Shown here: in pieces, positions 17,113-26,836 of the stretch
Layout of the letters: every line of letters starts with the position of its first letter
How positions within the stretch are numbered: position 1 is the stretch's first letter
DNA from: Leuconostoc citreum
GTDB lineage: Bacteria > Bacillota > Bacilli > Lactobacillales > Lactobacillaceae
Length of the DNA: 64,000 nucleotides
NCBI RefSeq assembly: GCF_004354555.1
Contig: NZ_PUFH01000005.1
Coordinates: 434,001-498,000, forward strand
Reading direction: 5' to 3'
Translations under genes and position numbers: made by a program
The notes under the pieces: generated by a model
The model's input: only the letters and a program-made list of their open reading frames with translations
What the model was told of the DNA's origin: nothing
Database searches by the model: none

Positions 17113-17862
17113 TTATTTTCTACGATAATTTTTATAATCCTGTGCTTTGAGTCGTTTAACCTCAACACCAGTTAATTTACGATATTCACCGGACTGTAAG
17201 CCAATTAAATCAAAGAAAGCATATTGTTCACGCGTTAATTTATCCACTGGTAAGCCCACTTTTTGCAGCATATCTTTGACTTGATGATTACGTCCTTCAT
17301 GAATAATAATACGTACCATACTAGTTTTTTTATCTTTGTCGACACGTTCAATCGTGACACGAGCTGGCGCTGTTTTTCGGCCTTTGATGATAACGCCTTG
17401 CTTCAAAGGCGCTAATTTTTCAACAGTCGCAATCCCAGACACCTTAGCAAGATAAATTTTGTCGACACGTGACTTTGGATGCATTAATTGGTTAGCAATA
17501 GTGCCATCGTTAGTCAGTAACAAGGCGCCAGTCGTATCATAGTCTAGTCGTCCAACAGGGTAAACACGTTGATCAATATCTTCTAGTAAGTCCAGAACTG
17601 TCTTACGACCCTTCTCGTCGCTAGTTGTGGTAACGACACCACGGGGTTTATTTAATAGGTAATAAACTAGCTTTTCACGTCCTTCAATCGGCGCACCATC
17701 TACTTCCACAGTGTCATGTATGCCAACTTTGACACCAAGTGTTGTGACAGTCTCACCATTGACTTTGACACGCCCCTCAGTAATCATTGTTTCAGCTCCT
17801 CTTCGTGAAGCTAGCCCCGCTTGGGCAACAACTTTTTGTAAACGCATTTCTTCTTCAGACAT
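17113..17862 (-). CDS. rluB: 23S rRNA pseudouridine synthase, RluB type
   Basis: Isomerises a uridine in the peptidyl-transferase region of 23S rRNA. The 249 residues have an N-terminal S4 domain (MRLQKVVAQAGLASRRGAE), the catalytic VGRLDYDTTGALLLTNDG (Asp in RLDYDT) and GRNHQVKDMLQKVG. The C terminus is short and basic. AGAAGG precedes the ATG at 17862, 4 bases after scpB, matching the common scpA-scpB-rluB arrangement. Confidence 0.94.
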   Translation of the reverse strand: MSEEEMRLQKVVAQAGLASRRGAETMITEGRVKVNGETVTTLGVKVGIHDTVEVDGAPIEGREKLVYYLLNKPRGVVTTTSDEKGRKTVLDLLEDIDQRVYPVGRLDYDTTGALLLTNDGTIANQLMHPKSRVDKIYLAKVSGIATVEKLAPLKQGVIIKGRKTAPARVTIERVDKDKKTSMVRIIIHEGRNHQVKDMLQKVGLPVDKLTREQYAFFDLIGLQSGEYRKLTGVEVKRLKAQDYKNYRRK

Positions 17863-17866
17863 TTTT

Positions 17867-18460
17867 TTACCCTTCTTTCATTTCTAAATTTTCTGATTCC
17901 AGTACGTTTGCAAATAATGTCCCACCATCATCAACATCTAACGTTTCAAAATCAGGTAACGGTGGCAACTCAGTTAACGACTTGAGACCAAAATAATCTA
18001 AAAACATCGCTGAAGTACCATACATAATTGGCCGTCCCGGTTCATCTTTTCGCCCCGTTTCAACAAGCAACTGGCGTAACATCAATTTTTGAAGCGTGCC
18101 CGCCGACTGTACACCACGAATTTGGTCAATTTCCACACGTGTCACAGGTTGTTTATAAGCTACGATAACCAATGTTTCAAGCTGTGCTTGGGACAGTGTG
18201 GCATTGTCAGGTGCATCAAAAAAGTTTTTAACTATGCCCCCTAAGCTAGGCTTGGTGACCAATCGGTAAGCGCCATCAGTTTCTCTTACTTCTAGAGCGC
18301 TCATCGTGTCATTAGCATATTTATTAGCTAATTGTTCAATTAATGCAATCACTGCCGGCTTATCAAATTGTGTTATTTGGCATAACGCTTGACTAGTAAT
18401 CCCTTCATCGCCAGCCACAAATAACAAGGCCTCTATTTGCGCTAAATTATTCATCATCAC
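17867..18460 (-). CDS. scpB: segregation and condensation protein B
   Basis: Winged-helix subunit of the SMC-ScpA-ScpB condensin complex. The 197 residues include IEALLFVAGDEGIT and LETLVIVAYKQPVTRVEIDQIRGV, the family's defining segment. It overlaps the end of scpA by 14 bases, so translation is coupled. Confidence 0.96.
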   Translation of the reverse strand: MMMNNLAQIEALLFVAGDEGITSQALCQITQFDKPAVIALIEQLANKYANDTMSALEVRETDGAYRLVTKPSLGGIVKNFFDAPDNATLSQAQLETLVIVAYKQPVTRVEIDQIRGVQSAGTLQKLMLRQLLVETGRKDEPGRPIMYGTSAMFLDYFGLKSLTELPPLPDFETLDVDDGGTLFANVLESENLEMKEG

Positions 18461-19223
18461 TTAATGTCTCAATTTCTAAAAAAATATCAGCTGATGCATC
18501 AGCTTGGTGAAACGAAATTTTAGTTTCCTTAGCCATTTCAAGTAAAGCCAAAAAAATCATAACCATTGCTTCCTTATCAGCCATATTCTCAAACAAGTCA
18601 TCAAAGGCTATAATTGCGCCTCTGGGTTGTCCGTGTAGCTGTTGGGCAATATAATCAAATGCCATCGCTAACGTAAATTTTTCACTGACAACACGTCTAC
18701 TAATTGGTTGTTGCTGCCTTTTTTTACGTAAAAGATGTTCAAAAGCAACTTGTAAATCTATCAGTTCAAGCCCTGGTGCGAGCGGCTTTAGCGCCATTTG
18801 ATTGAATTCCGGTGACAAGGCTGGTAAACGCGAAAATGATTGTTGGTTGGTATTTTCACGTTCTCGCAAGGATTCACTTGCCACTTGAAATTGCTTGTAC
18901 GTTAACAATTGCAACATTAGTGTCTCTTTAGGATCAAGAAAATCCACTTCAATATCGTCAACTTCAATTGTGTCATTTGGCAGTAAATCAGATGATTTAA
19001 TTTGAACAAGCGTTGCTGCCATGACCAAATACTCACTAGCAACATCTAATTGCATGCTCTGTTGTTTTTGAATGAATGATAGATATTGTTCAGTTATCAC
19101 AGCAATAGGCAGATCAAAAATATCTAATTCCGCTTTCTTAATAAGATGTAGCAGCAGATCTAATGGCCCTTCAAATTCACTTAATTTGATTGTTAAACGC
19201 TGAGTCACAATGTTCTTCTCCAT
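18447..19223 (-). CDS. scpA: segregation and condensation protein A
   Basis: Kleisin subunit bridging SMC heads. The 258 residues begin with FEGPLDLLLHLIKKAELDIFDLPIA and contain YLVMAATLVQIKSSDLLP, both diagnostic, plus a C-terminal winged-helix region (VMIFLALLEMAKE). It overlaps ribT upstream (19 bases) and scpB downstream (14 bases). Confidence 0.96.
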   Translation of the reverse strand: MEKNIVTQRLTIKLSEFEGPLDLLLHLIKKAELDIFDLPIAVITEQYLSFIQKQQSMQLDVASEYLVMAATLVQIKSSDLLPNDTIEVDDIEVDFLDPKETLMLQLLTYKQFQVASESLRERENTNQQSFSRLPALSPEFNQMALKPLAPGLELIDLQVAFEHLLRKKRQQQPISRRVVSEKFTLAMAFDYIAQQLHGQPRGAIIAFDDLFENMADKEAMVMIFLALLEMAKETKISFHQADASADIFLEIETLSDDE

Positions 19224-19558
19224 TTATTAATCAACTTTTGATTATCCAAAGTACCCATTAAGAAAACATCTGGATTTTGTTTCTGAAACTCAGTGAGCAT
19301 AGCAAAATAATGGCTCGCTGAACGTGCCTCCGGTGTCAATGCTAGATGACGAATGAGTACAATGTCTTTTTTTAAGAATTCTACACCCAAAACGCCTTGC
19401 GCTTGTTCTTCACCACGCCAAATATATAATCGTCTTGTATCACGGTCATTATACCAAGCGATTTCAGCGTTAAGATGTTGTAATTCTCTTAGACCTGGTA
19501 GTAATGATAAAATACCCATCACTGTTTTTTCATTGTCATTTCTTGCCTGCGTTAACAT
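19205..19558 (-). CDS. ribT: RibT-like GNAT-fold protein
   Basis: A 117-residue acetyltransferase-fold protein similar in position and size to Bacillus RibT, which lies before scpA. Visible segments are GVLGVEFLKKDIVLIRHLALTPEARS and MGTLDNQKLINKWRR. The substrate is unknown; despite its name RibT is not a proven riboflavin enzyme. The assignment leans on gene order as well as sequence. Confidence 0.75.
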   Translation of the reverse strand: MLTQARNDNEKTVMGILSLLPGLRELQHLNAEIAWYNDRDTRRLYIWRGEEQAQGVLGVEFLKKDIVLIRHLALTPEARSASHYFAMLTEFQKQNPDVFLMGTLDNQKLINKWRRTL

Positions 19559-19591
19559 ATATTCTCCTGTATCACTACTAGATGACCCTGT

Positions 19592-20488
19592 TTATGCGCG
19601 TGGGTGGTACTCATCGTATACTTCACTTAATCGCTTTTTTGAAATGTGAGTATATATTTGAGTTGTCGAAATGTCGGCATGGCCTAATAACTCTTGCACA
19701 ATACGTAAATCAGCACCATTTTCAAGAATATGCGTTGCAAAAGAATGACGCAATGTATGCGGTGAAACATCTTTTGTAATGCCAGCTTCCAGTACCAATT
19801 TTTTAATAATCTTCCAAACACCTTGCCTTGTTAACTGACCACCACGATCATTAACAAATACGTAAGGTGATTCTTGCGCTTTTAACAGCGTTAAACGAGC
19901 ACCAGCAAAGTATCGTTCTAACCAATCAACTGCCACTTCACCGATTGGTATAATCCGTTCTTTATCGCCCTTACCAAGCGTCTGAATGAGACCTAATTGT
20001 ATATGTAAATCACTCATTTTCAGATTAACTAGCTCACTCACACGCAAACCTGTAGCGTACATCACCTCTAATAAGGTCCGATTTCGCATTCCCAAAGGTG
20101 TACTAGGTACTGGCACGCCTAAAAGTGTATCAATTTCTTCAAAACTTAAAACTGCGGGTAAATGTGCGGCTTTCTTAGGCGGCTTTACATGACTCATTGG
20201 ATTATGCGTAATCATATTTTCCTGAGTGAGATAGCCAAAAAAACGACGTAAAGAGGTGACCATTCGGATGACTGAACTGTTGGATTTACCGTTTGTTCGT
20301 AAGCGATTTAACCACGACAAAACAACGATATGATCAACTTCTCCCAATAGTAAATGCTCTTGGGATAAATACATACCGAATTGATTCAAATCCTGACGAT
20401 AACTTGTAATGGTATTTTCGGATAGCCCACGTTCGATTCGAATGTAGTGTATATAATCCGAAATTGCATCTTCAATTTGTTGTGTCAT
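19592..20488 (-). CDS. xerD: tyrosine recombinase XerD
   Basis: Site-specific recombinase that resolves chromosome dimers at dif. It has the SAM-like N-terminal DNA-binding domain (about 1-90) and the catalytic residues Arg in YATGLRVSELV, Lys in GKGDKERIIP, His-x-x-Arg in SPHTLRHSFATH, His in LLGHADISTT and nucleophile Tyr in QIYTH. I favour ATG at 20488; TTG 20497 and GTG 20491 in the same frame are alternatives, and no strong ribosome site separates them. The start lies inside the cvfB 3' end. Confidence 0.93.
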   Translation of the reverse strand: MTQQIEDAISDYIHYIRIERGLSENTITSYRQDLNQFGMYLSQEHLLLGEVDHIVVLSWLNRLRTNGKSNSSVIRMVTSLRRFFGYLTQENMITHNPMSHVKPPKKAAHLPAVLSFEEIDTLLGVPVPSTPLGMRNRTLLEVMYATGLRVSELVNLKMSDLHIQLGLIQTLGKGDKERIIPIGEVAVDWLERYFAGARLTLLKAQESPYVFVNDRGGQLTRQGVWKIIKKLVLEAGITKDVSPHTLRHSFATHILENGADLRIVQELLGHADISTTQIYTHISKKRLSEVYDEYHPRA

Positions 20489-21353
20489 CACTTTCAACTA
20501 ACTGAATACCTTGATCCACTTGCGTAATTAAACGTGCTTTATATAAATGACCCAGTGCCCGTTTAAATTGACTTTTACTAAAGCCAAACTGCTTTTTAAT
20601 CGCTTCAGGGGCACTTTTATCATTAAAAGGTAGAAAATGATCAGCACGACGTTGTAACTGTAGCAGTAAGAATTGCGCATCTTCATCCATTGTCTTATAC
20701 GCTAATGGCTTAACAGATAGATTCAAGCTGCCATCTTCTCGAACGCCAATTACTCGCGCGTCAACAACTTGACCTAAGCGGGGTTCATCGTATCGTTGCG
20801 AAGGATGAATAAAGCCAAGATAGTACTCTTCTGTCACAATGAGTGTTCCCGCAATTTTGTTACGATAAACGGTTGCTTTCACCTTTTTAGATTTCATTTC
20901 TTCTGGTGCGCGTCGTGAAACGGCATCAAAAATCGATTGCTGTGCAATCTCGCCCCACAAACGTCCCTTACTATCAGATTTCATTGCCACCATCAGGCGG
21001 TCACCTTTTTGTGGCCACAATGTGGTTATCGTTGGTAAATCATCTAATGAAACAACCAAATCTTTATTAGGTAAACCGATAGCTACAAACACACCTAAGT
21101 CATGGCGCGTAGCGACGACTGTGCCCCAGCCATAACTGTCTTTTTGCACTGTGGGTATTTTTTTTGTAATCTGCAACTTATGATTTTCGTTTTCGTAAGC
21201 AAAACCCGTCACAAAACCACCTAATTTTAGCGGCTTTTCTAGTTCGAGTTTATCTACTTCGTATGTGTAACCGTCTACTTGGGCAAAAAAATAGGCGTCA
21301 TTTTCATCTGTTACTTGGGCTTTGATTATTTCGCCAACTGTTGGGTTCGTCAT
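20472..21353 (-). CDS. cvfB: S1-like RNA-binding protein CvfB
   Basis: 293-residue protein with tandem S1-like domains and a C-terminal winged helix (KKQFGFSKSQFKRALGHLYKARLI), the CvfB layout (Staphylococcus CvfB and Streptococcus homologues influence RNA and virulence gene expression). Segments YGWGTVVATRHDLGVFVAIG and YYLGFIHPSQ fit S1 folds. It leads the operon xerD-ribT-scpA-scpB-rluB with overlapping ends. Confidence 0.88.
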   Translation of the reverse strand: MTNPTVGEIIKAQVTDENDAYFFAQVDGYTYEVDKLELEKPLKLGGFVTGFAYENENHKLQITKKIPTVQKDSYGWGTVVATRHDLGVFVAIGLPNKDLVVSLDDLPTITTLWPQKGDRLMVAMKSDSKGRLWGEIAQQSIFDAVSRRAPEEMKSKKVKATVYRNKIAGTLIVTEEYYLGFIHPSQRYDEPRLGQVVDARVIGVREDGSLNLSVKPLAYKTMDEDAQFLLLQLQRRADHFLPFNDKSAPEAIKKQFGFSKSQFKRALGHLYKARLITQVDQGIQLVESDDTTN

Positions 21354-21430
21354 TATTTTTTCCTCTGACGCGCAACTTCACGCGTTTTTCTTTAATACTT
21401 TAGTTTAACATGTCTTGTTGACATTATGCT

Positions 21431-21453
21431 AAAAAATCGGCTGAGCCGATTTT
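21431..21453 (-). terminator. terminator after yqeY
   Basis: AAATCGGCT and AGCCGATTT around a single-base centre, followed by a T tract on the minus strand, 20 bases past the yqeY stop. Confidence 0.8.
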
Positions 21454-21473
21454 ACCTACATACTTATAAACGC

Positions 21474-21917
21474 TTATGCCAATGCCGCTTTGACCAAGTT
21501 AGCAACTAACTTGCCATCTGCCTTCCCCTTAACTTGGGGTGTAACAATCCCCATAACTTTTCCCATATCTTTGGGTGTTGTAGCACCTGTCTGCGTAATC
21601 GCTTCTTGAATAATGGCTTTCACTTCATCATCAGATAGCTGCTTTGGCAAGTACTTAGATAATACATCAAGTTCGCTACGAATACCTGCCGCTAAATCTT
21701 CACGATTACCTTTTTCAAATTCAGAAAGGGAGTCATGACGTTGCTTAACCTCACGTGACAAAACAGTTAATTCTTCATCCGTTGTCAAAGTGTGCCCTAA
21801 ATTAATTTCCTCATTCATCACCGTTGATTTAACCATTCGAATGACAGATAAAGCCTCCTTGTCCTTATTCTTCATTGCTTGCTTCATATCAGCGTTTAGT
21901 GTTTCTAATAAGCTCAT
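21474..21917 (-). CDS. yqeY: GatB/YqeY domain protein
   Basis: 147-residue protein of the YqeY family, related to the tail domain of the GatB amidotransferase subunit, thought to bind tRNA-like substrates; the exact function is unproven. Segments IRMVKSTVMNEEINLGH, YLPKQLSDDEV and GKVMGIVTPQVKGKADG are typical. It follows rpsU, as in many Firmicutes, although a terminator lies between them. Confidence 0.9.
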   Translation of the reverse strand: MSLLETLNADMKQAMKNKDKEALSVIRMVKSTVMNEEINLGHTLTTDEELTVLSREVKQRHDSLSEFEKGNREDLAAGIRSELDVLSKYLPKQLSDDEVKAIIQEAITQTGATTPKDMGKVMGIVTPQVKGKADGKLVANLVKAALA

Positions 21918-21964
21918 TATATTTCTTCTTTCTAGTTTGTATGCCTTTATTTTAACATAGAATA

Positions 21965-21993
21965 CAAAAGAAAAACGCCACCTAAGTGACGTT
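21965..21993 (-). terminator. terminator after rpsU
   Basis: AACGTCAC and GTGGCGTT (8 bp, one G-U, UUAG loop) followed by TTTTTCTTTT on the minus strand, just past the rpsU stop. Confidence 0.8.
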
Positions 21994-22002
21994 TAGAACC
22001 AA

Positions 22003-22188
22003 TTAACGGCCCTTCTTCTTGTTACGCTTTTGTGCTGCTTCAGACTTCAATTTACGAGCAACTGAAGGCTTAACATAGAATTCGCGCTTACGGTATTCTT
22101 GGAGAGTACCGTCCTTTGAAACACCGCGCTTAAAGCGACGCAATGCATCATCCAAAGATTCGTTCTTACGTACGATGACCTTTGCCAT
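22003..22188 (-). CDS. rpsU: 30S ribosomal protein S21
   Basis: 61-residue basic protein: [19 protein letters not shown] with a C-terminal Lys/Arg-rich tail (KRNKKKGR), the standard bS21. GGAGG precedes the ATG. It has its own promoter and terminator. Confidence 0.97.
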
Positions 22189-22249
22189 GTGATAACCCTC
22201 CTTTCTCGCATTTTATTTCGTTTTAACGACATGCTGTAAATACTTATTA

Positions 22250-22278
22250 ATTTTATCAATAATATCTTCTGGTGTCAA
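22250..22278 (-). promoter_or_regulatory. promoter of rpsU
   Basis: TTGACA (22278-22273), 17-base spacer, TAAAAT (22255-22250) on the minus strand, about 60 bases before the rpsU ATG. Confidence 0.75.
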
Positions 22279-22321
22279 TGACATTTTCAATCGATTGCGT
22301 TAGCTTTGGTGCCCTCTCAAT

Positions 22322-23590
22322 CTATCGTGCATCTAAGGTGGATGTATGCTTTGTGTCAGACATTCGCCAATAAACAATTAAACTAATCGCAATAACCACT
22401 GTTACGTAAACAAAAAACAAAGATTCATGCTGAATTTTCTTTAAATATAAAGCAAGATATTCAACAGTTCCGCCAAATATGGCAACTGTTAATCCATAAG
22501 GTAAGCCAACACCCAATGCCCTAATTTCTGTTGGAAACATCTCTGCTTTGACAATGGCATTAATTGATGTGTAACCACTAACAATCACAAGCCCAGCTAA
22601 CATCAAGCCAAAAGCAACCCAGCCATTTTTTGTGTGTGATAATGCAGTAAAAATAGGAATCGTGAAGAGCGTGCCGAGGCCACCAAACCAGAATAATAAA
22701 GGTTTACGACCAATTTTATCTGATAACGCTCCGGCAATAGGCTGTATCATCATAAAGATAAATAATGCTGCAAAGTTAATCCAAGTGACCTCTTGTTTAG
22801 GCAATCCCACAGTGTTAATCATAAATTTTTGAAGATAAGTCGTATACGTATAAAACGCAATGGTTCCCCCCAATGTTAGACCAACAACTGTCAGCACAGC
22901 TTTAGGGTAGCGTAGCAATGCCCGCAACTGCCCTTTATCATGGTTTTCTTGTGCGGTAAATTGATCTGATTCTTCCATACTAAGACGAAGAAATAACACA
23001 ATAATAGCACCCAACGCACCAATTACAAAAGGTATACGCCAGCCCCACTGTAGCAAAGTGCTTTCAGATAAGGTCATTTGCAACACAATCTGAACCCCTA
23101 AGGCAATTAACTGCCCACTAATTAGAGTGACATATTGAAACGACGCATAAAAACCGCGATGTCCTGGGCTAGCCATTTCTGACAAATAAGTCGCTGAGGT
23201 GCCATACTCACCACCCAAGGATAAACCTTGGAATAATCGCGCTAACACCAAAATAATTGGTGCGAGAATACCGATTTTGGCATAGCTAGGCGTAATAGCA
23301 ATCACAAATGACCCAGCAGCCATAATCAAAACTGATAAGGTTAAAGCCGCTCGACGGCCATGTTGATCAGCATATTTACCTAGAATTAAACTGCCTAAAG
23401 GTCGCATCAAAAAACCAATGGCAAAGACTGCTGCCGTGCTCAATAGCTCTGCCGTTTTATCATGTGCTGGGAAAAACGATGGTGCAAAATAAACGGCAAA
23501 TGAGGCATAAACATACCAATCAAACCATTCAATGAGATTACCCAAAGAACCCTTTAATACATTACTTATAATCTTCTTTTCAGTTCGCAT
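22322..23590 (-). CDS. MFS transporter of the metabolite:H+ symporter (MHS) type
   Basis: About 422 residues with twelve predicted membrane helices. The N-terminal LIEWFDWYVYASFAVYFAP, GKYADQHGRRAAL loop motif and ARLFQGLSLGGEYG are hallmarks of MHS permeases such as ProP, KgtP and ShiA, which import organic acids, osmolytes or aromatic compounds with protons. I use the ATG at 23590 (AAGGAG upstream). It is divergent from a PucR regulator at 23736, whose control is likely. The substrate cannot be read from sequence. Confidence 0.85.
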   Translation of the reverse strand: MRTEKKIISNVLKGSLGNLIEWFDWYVYASFAVYFAPSFFPAHDKTAELLSTAAVFAIGFLMRPLGSLILGKYADQHGRRAALTLSVLIMAAGSFVIAITPSYAKIGILAPIILVLARLFQGLSLGGEYGTSATYLSEMASPGHRGFYASFQYVTLISGQLIALGVQIVLQMTLSESTLLQWGWRIPFVIGALGAIIVLFLRLSMEESDQFTAQENHDKGQLRALLRYPKAVLTVVGLTLGGTIAFYTYTTYLQKFMINTVGLPKQEVTWINFAALFIFMMIQPIAGALSDKIGRKPLLFWFGGLGTLFTIPIFTALSHTKNGWVAFGLMLAGLVIVSGYTSINAIVKAEMFPTEIRALGVGLPYGLTVAIFGGTVEYLALYLKKIQHESLFFVYVTVVIAISLIVYWRMSDTKHTSTLDAR

Positions 23591-23735
23591 AAGGTACACT
23601 CCTTTTAATCATTATAGCGCAACTTATTCGCTTATGAAAAGCAGAGTGTCATGCAAAGTGCAGCATAAACTGATTAAATTTGTGCACATTGGATAATAAG
23701 AGTAGAATAAGAAAAAACTAATGTGAGGTGAGAAT

Positions 23736-25283
23736 ATGAAATTAAATGAGATGCTCAATCACAAGGTCTTAGCCAATATCAGAGTTGTTGCTGGCTTTGA
23801 CGGACTAACACGAGATGTTTCTCAGGTCGGCATGATTGATGCCCCAGACATTACGGACTTCTTATTTGACGGTCAATTATTGGTAACTTCTGGTTACCAT
23901 TTTCAACAGCAACCATCGCTTTTACGAGACCTCATAATTGGTATGGCCAAAAATAACGCGAGTGGTATTGCGATTAAAAAAGGCCGTTATATGACAACGA
24001 TACCAGCCAATATTCTGAAGTTAGCTGATGAACTCAATATACCAATATTGTGGACACCTGCAAGTGATTTTTTGTCGCTTACTGTAAAACGTCTTACCGC
24101 CGTTATATTGGCAACACAAAACACCGAGCTCAAACAAATTATCTCAATTAATCAACAATTATCTGATCTAAACGCACAAAACATTACGTACCAACATTTA
24201 CTAGACCAAAGTGCACATATTTTAGATACATCATTGGCCCTACTTAATGCTCACTTTACCGCACTGTACGCCAGCAGTGAATGGGTTGCGCAACGTGAAT
24301 TTTTAACACACTTTTTACGCCATGACTCTAAAATTGATTATCTTAACTTAACTACACCTACACGTGTCACTTTTAACCACCGCGCGATTGATATCTTACC
24401 CATTTTTTCAGCATTGAATGAAAATAAAGCTTTTGCTGCCTTTGTAGTGAACGAGGATGAACCTTCTAGCTTTCAAATTCTTAAACGACAACAAGTCATG
24501 AACACACTTGGCTTAGCTAATTCACGGACAGACTTATTAAACGAAACTGCATTTCGTAATCGTTCTGGGTTCTTTTTAAATGTGATGCAGGGTGGTCTTA
24601 ACACTGAAGCCATTGACAATTATTTGTATGAAGCAAAAATTGATAGTAAACAGCATTTTCGTGTCGCAATTGTCGACTTTGCGGAAAAAGAAAAAATTAT
24701 TGAATCTCATCAACTCGATATTCGTCAACAATTAACACGTTGGTTTATACAAGAATTTCATTGGCACGTTTTAACTTTCTCACATCGTCAACAACTTGTT
24801 TTACTCATGCATGAAACCATTGCACCACAAGAATTTTTGACAGCTTTACGTCATTTTTTGTCTGCGCAGCAAACTTTGCATCACCCGCTACGAATAGGCT
24901 TTTCTAGAATATCTGAATCAATTCATAATTTAGCCGAGTTATACAGTCAAGCCAATCATGCATTAAAACTAACTTCTATACAACAGCCAATCATGCGCTT
25001 CCGTCCAAAAAGTGCCGAAGAATTGTTACATCTCCTCCCAGAGCAAGAATCGCAAACATTTATCGAGCAAACACTAGGCCCTATTCTTAGTAATTCTGAA
25101 TTGCTTGATACCTTGAAGACATATATTTTTTTACACCAAAATGTCACTGCGGTTGCCAAAACCTTATTTGTACACCGCAATACAATAACTTATCGACTTA
25201 AACGTGTTAGTGATATACTCGGGGTCGATTTAGAAATGCCCGATGTGCTGCTAGATATTAGATTGGCTTTGATGCTATTGTGA
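23736..25283 (+). CDS. PucR family transcriptional regulator
   Basis: 515 residues: N-terminal PucR sensory domain (about 1-125, LNEMLNHKVLANIRVVAGFDGL), a middle GGDEF-like/CdaR region and a C-terminal PucR-type helix-turn-helix (NVTAVAKTLFVHRNTITYRL, with the last helix around 490-505). PucR proteins are activators or repressors of purine, amino acid or sugar-acid catabolism. It lies between a divergent MHS permease and a downstream amino acid permease, so it probably controls one or both. GTGAGGTGAG gives a reasonable ribosome site. Confidence 0.88.
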   Translation: MKLNEMLNHKVLANIRVVAGFDGLTRDVSQVGMIDAPDITDFLFDGQLLVTSGYHFQQQPSLLRDLIIGMAKNNASGIAIKKGRYMTTIPANILKLADELNIPILWTPASDFLSLTVKRLTAVILATQNTELKQIISINQQLSDLNAQNITYQHLLDQSAHILDTSLALLNAHFTALYASSEWVAQREFLTHFLRHDSKIDYLNLTTPTRVTFNHRAIDILPIFSALNENKAFAAFVVNEDEPSSFQILKRQQVMNTLGLANSRTDLLNETAFRNRSGFFLNVMQGGLNTEAIDNYLYEAKIDSKQHFRVAIVDFAEKEKIIESHQLDIRQQLTRWFIQEFHWHVLTFSHRQQLVLLMHETIAPQEFLTALRHFLSAQQTLHHPLRIGFSRISESIHNLAELYSQANHALKLTSIQQPIMRFRPKSAEELLHLLPEQESQTFIEQTLGPILSNSELLDTLKTYIFLHQNVTAVAKTLFVHRNTITYRLKRVSDILGVDLEMPDVLLDIRLALMLL

Positions 25284-25403
25284 TTGTGCAGATTTAACAA
25301 AAACGAATTAATAAATTGTTAACTTTAGACACTTCAAGAGACTATGTCATGTTAATATTGTTAAACAACACGATATCATATGCTTTATGACGGAGGGCTT
25401 TTT

Positions 25404-26798
25404 ATGATTGAATATTCAGATTTAGCAATCAACGCAGACGGCACAAAACGTGGATTAAAAAAGAAACATGTGCAAATGATTGCCATAGGTGGCACAATTG
25501 GCACTGGCTTATTTCTTGGTGCAGGTAACTCAATCGCCAAGACAGGACCTTCAATTTTAATTGTTTATGCTATTTTAGGTCTATTTTTCTTTCTGATGAT
25601 GCGTGGTATTGGCGAAATGTTGTATGCTGATCCTTCTCAACACACTTTCGTTGCCTTCATCAGTAAATACGTCAGTCCAGGTGCTGGCTACTTTGCGGGC
25701 TGGTCTTATTGGATTGGTCTGACATTCGTTGCCATGGCCGAGCTTACAGCTGTTTCAACTTATGTTAAATTCTGGTTTCCGACATGGCAAACATGGTTAA
25801 TCCAAATTTTCTTTTTAGCTATTCTGACACTGGTGAATTTGGTTGCTGTTAAAGTTTTTGGAGAAACCGAATATTGGTTTGCCATGATTAAAATTATTGC
25901 TATTATCGCTATGATTGTTACTGGTCTCTTCCTAATTTTTACTGGATTTAAAGCCCCTGCGTCGGGTGGTAATACGGTTGCATCATTTGGCAATATTACG
26001 CATCATTTTTCATTATTTCCAAATGGCCCTGCTATGTTTTTCGCTGCTTTCCCAATGGTATTCTTTGCCTTTCAAGGAATGGAGTTCGTTGGTATTACAA
26101 CCGCAGAAACAGAAAACCCTCGCGGCGTGTTACCGCGTGCAATCAATACAATTATTTTACGTATTTTAATCTTCTATCTTGGTGCTATGACGATTATTAT
26201 GTCCATTATTGACTGGCATGTTATTGCCAAAACGCCTGAACAAAGTCCCTTTGTTATGGTCTTTCAATTGGCTGGTTTCAAGGCCGCCGCCGCTGTAATT
26301 AACTTTGTCGTATTGACCTCAGCTGCTTCTGCTTTAAATTCTGCTATCTATTCTGCGGGACGACACTTCTATCAATTAGCACAAGAATCGCATATTCCTG
26401 TGATGTCAAGATTTGAAAAAATTTCTAAACACGGTGTGCCTGCAAATGCAATTTTGCTGACTGCCACTTTAGTTTTATTGTCTCCAGTCATCAACGCCAT
26501 TCCCCAAATCACATCATCATTTAGCTTCATTACCGCCGTCTCTTCAAACATGTATATTATTGTCTACGCAATGACGATGTATGCACACCGAAAATTCCGC
26601 GCATCATCTGACTACCTACCTAATGGCTTTACCATGCCCGCTTATTCATTAACGAGCCCGCTCACTTTATTATTCTTCGCTGCTATTTATGTGAGCCTCT
26701 TTTTCCAATCCGACTCAAGAATGCCAGCCATCGGCGCAATTATTTTCACCTTGATTTTTGGTACATTAGCGCATAGAAAATTTGCTGGAAAATCGTAA
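25404..26798 (+). CDS. APC-family amino acid permease
   Basis: About 464 residues, twelve predicted helices. LKKKHVQMIAIGGTIGTGLFLGAGNSIAKTGP (consensus TM1 substrate-binding turn GGTIGTGLF) and EFVGITTAETENPRG are signatures of the AAT subfamily (CycA, GabP, ProY, RocE). I start at ATG 25404, preceded by GGAGG; the longer frame from 25380 lacks a site. It is 120 bases after pucR on the same strand. The specific amino acid cannot be deduced. Confidence 0.9.
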   Translation: MIEYSDLAINADGTKRGLKKKHVQMIAIGGTIGTGLFLGAGNSIAKTGPSILIVYAILGLFFFLMMRGIGEMLYADPSQHTFVAFISKYVSPGAGYFAGWSYWIGLTFVAMAELTAVSTYVKFWFPTWQTWLIQIFFLAILTLVNLVAVKVFGETEYWFAMIKIIAIIAMIVTGLFLIFTGFKAPASGGNTVASFGNITHHFSLFPNGPAMFFAAFPMVFFAFQGMEFVGITTAETENPRGVLPRAINTIILRILIFYLGAMTIIMSIIDWHVIAKTPEQSPFVMVFQLAGFKAAAAVINFVVLTSAASALNSAIYSAGRHFYQLAQESHIPVMSRFEKISKHGVPANAILLTATLVLLSPVINAIPQITSSFSFITAVSSNMYIIVYAMTMYAHRKFRASSDYLPNGFTMPAYSLTSPLTLLFFAAIYVSLFFQSDSRMPAIGAIIFTLIFGTLAHRKFAGKS

Positions 26799-26803
26799 GT
26801 AAT

Positions 26804-26836
26804 AAAAAAGCAGAATCATCAGATTCTGCTTTTTTT
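26804..26836. terminator. bidirectional terminator between the amino acid permease and yitT genes
   Basis: AGCAGAATC and GATTCTGCT around an ATCA loop, flanked by A6 and T7, between converging genes. Confidence 0.9.

Noticed and set aside
22213-22284. A 23-codon frame MSLTPEDIIDKINKYLQHVV... before rpsU
   Set aside because: It has no ribosome site and its first half contains the TTGACA/TAAAAT promoter of rpsU, so it would not be on the main transcript.
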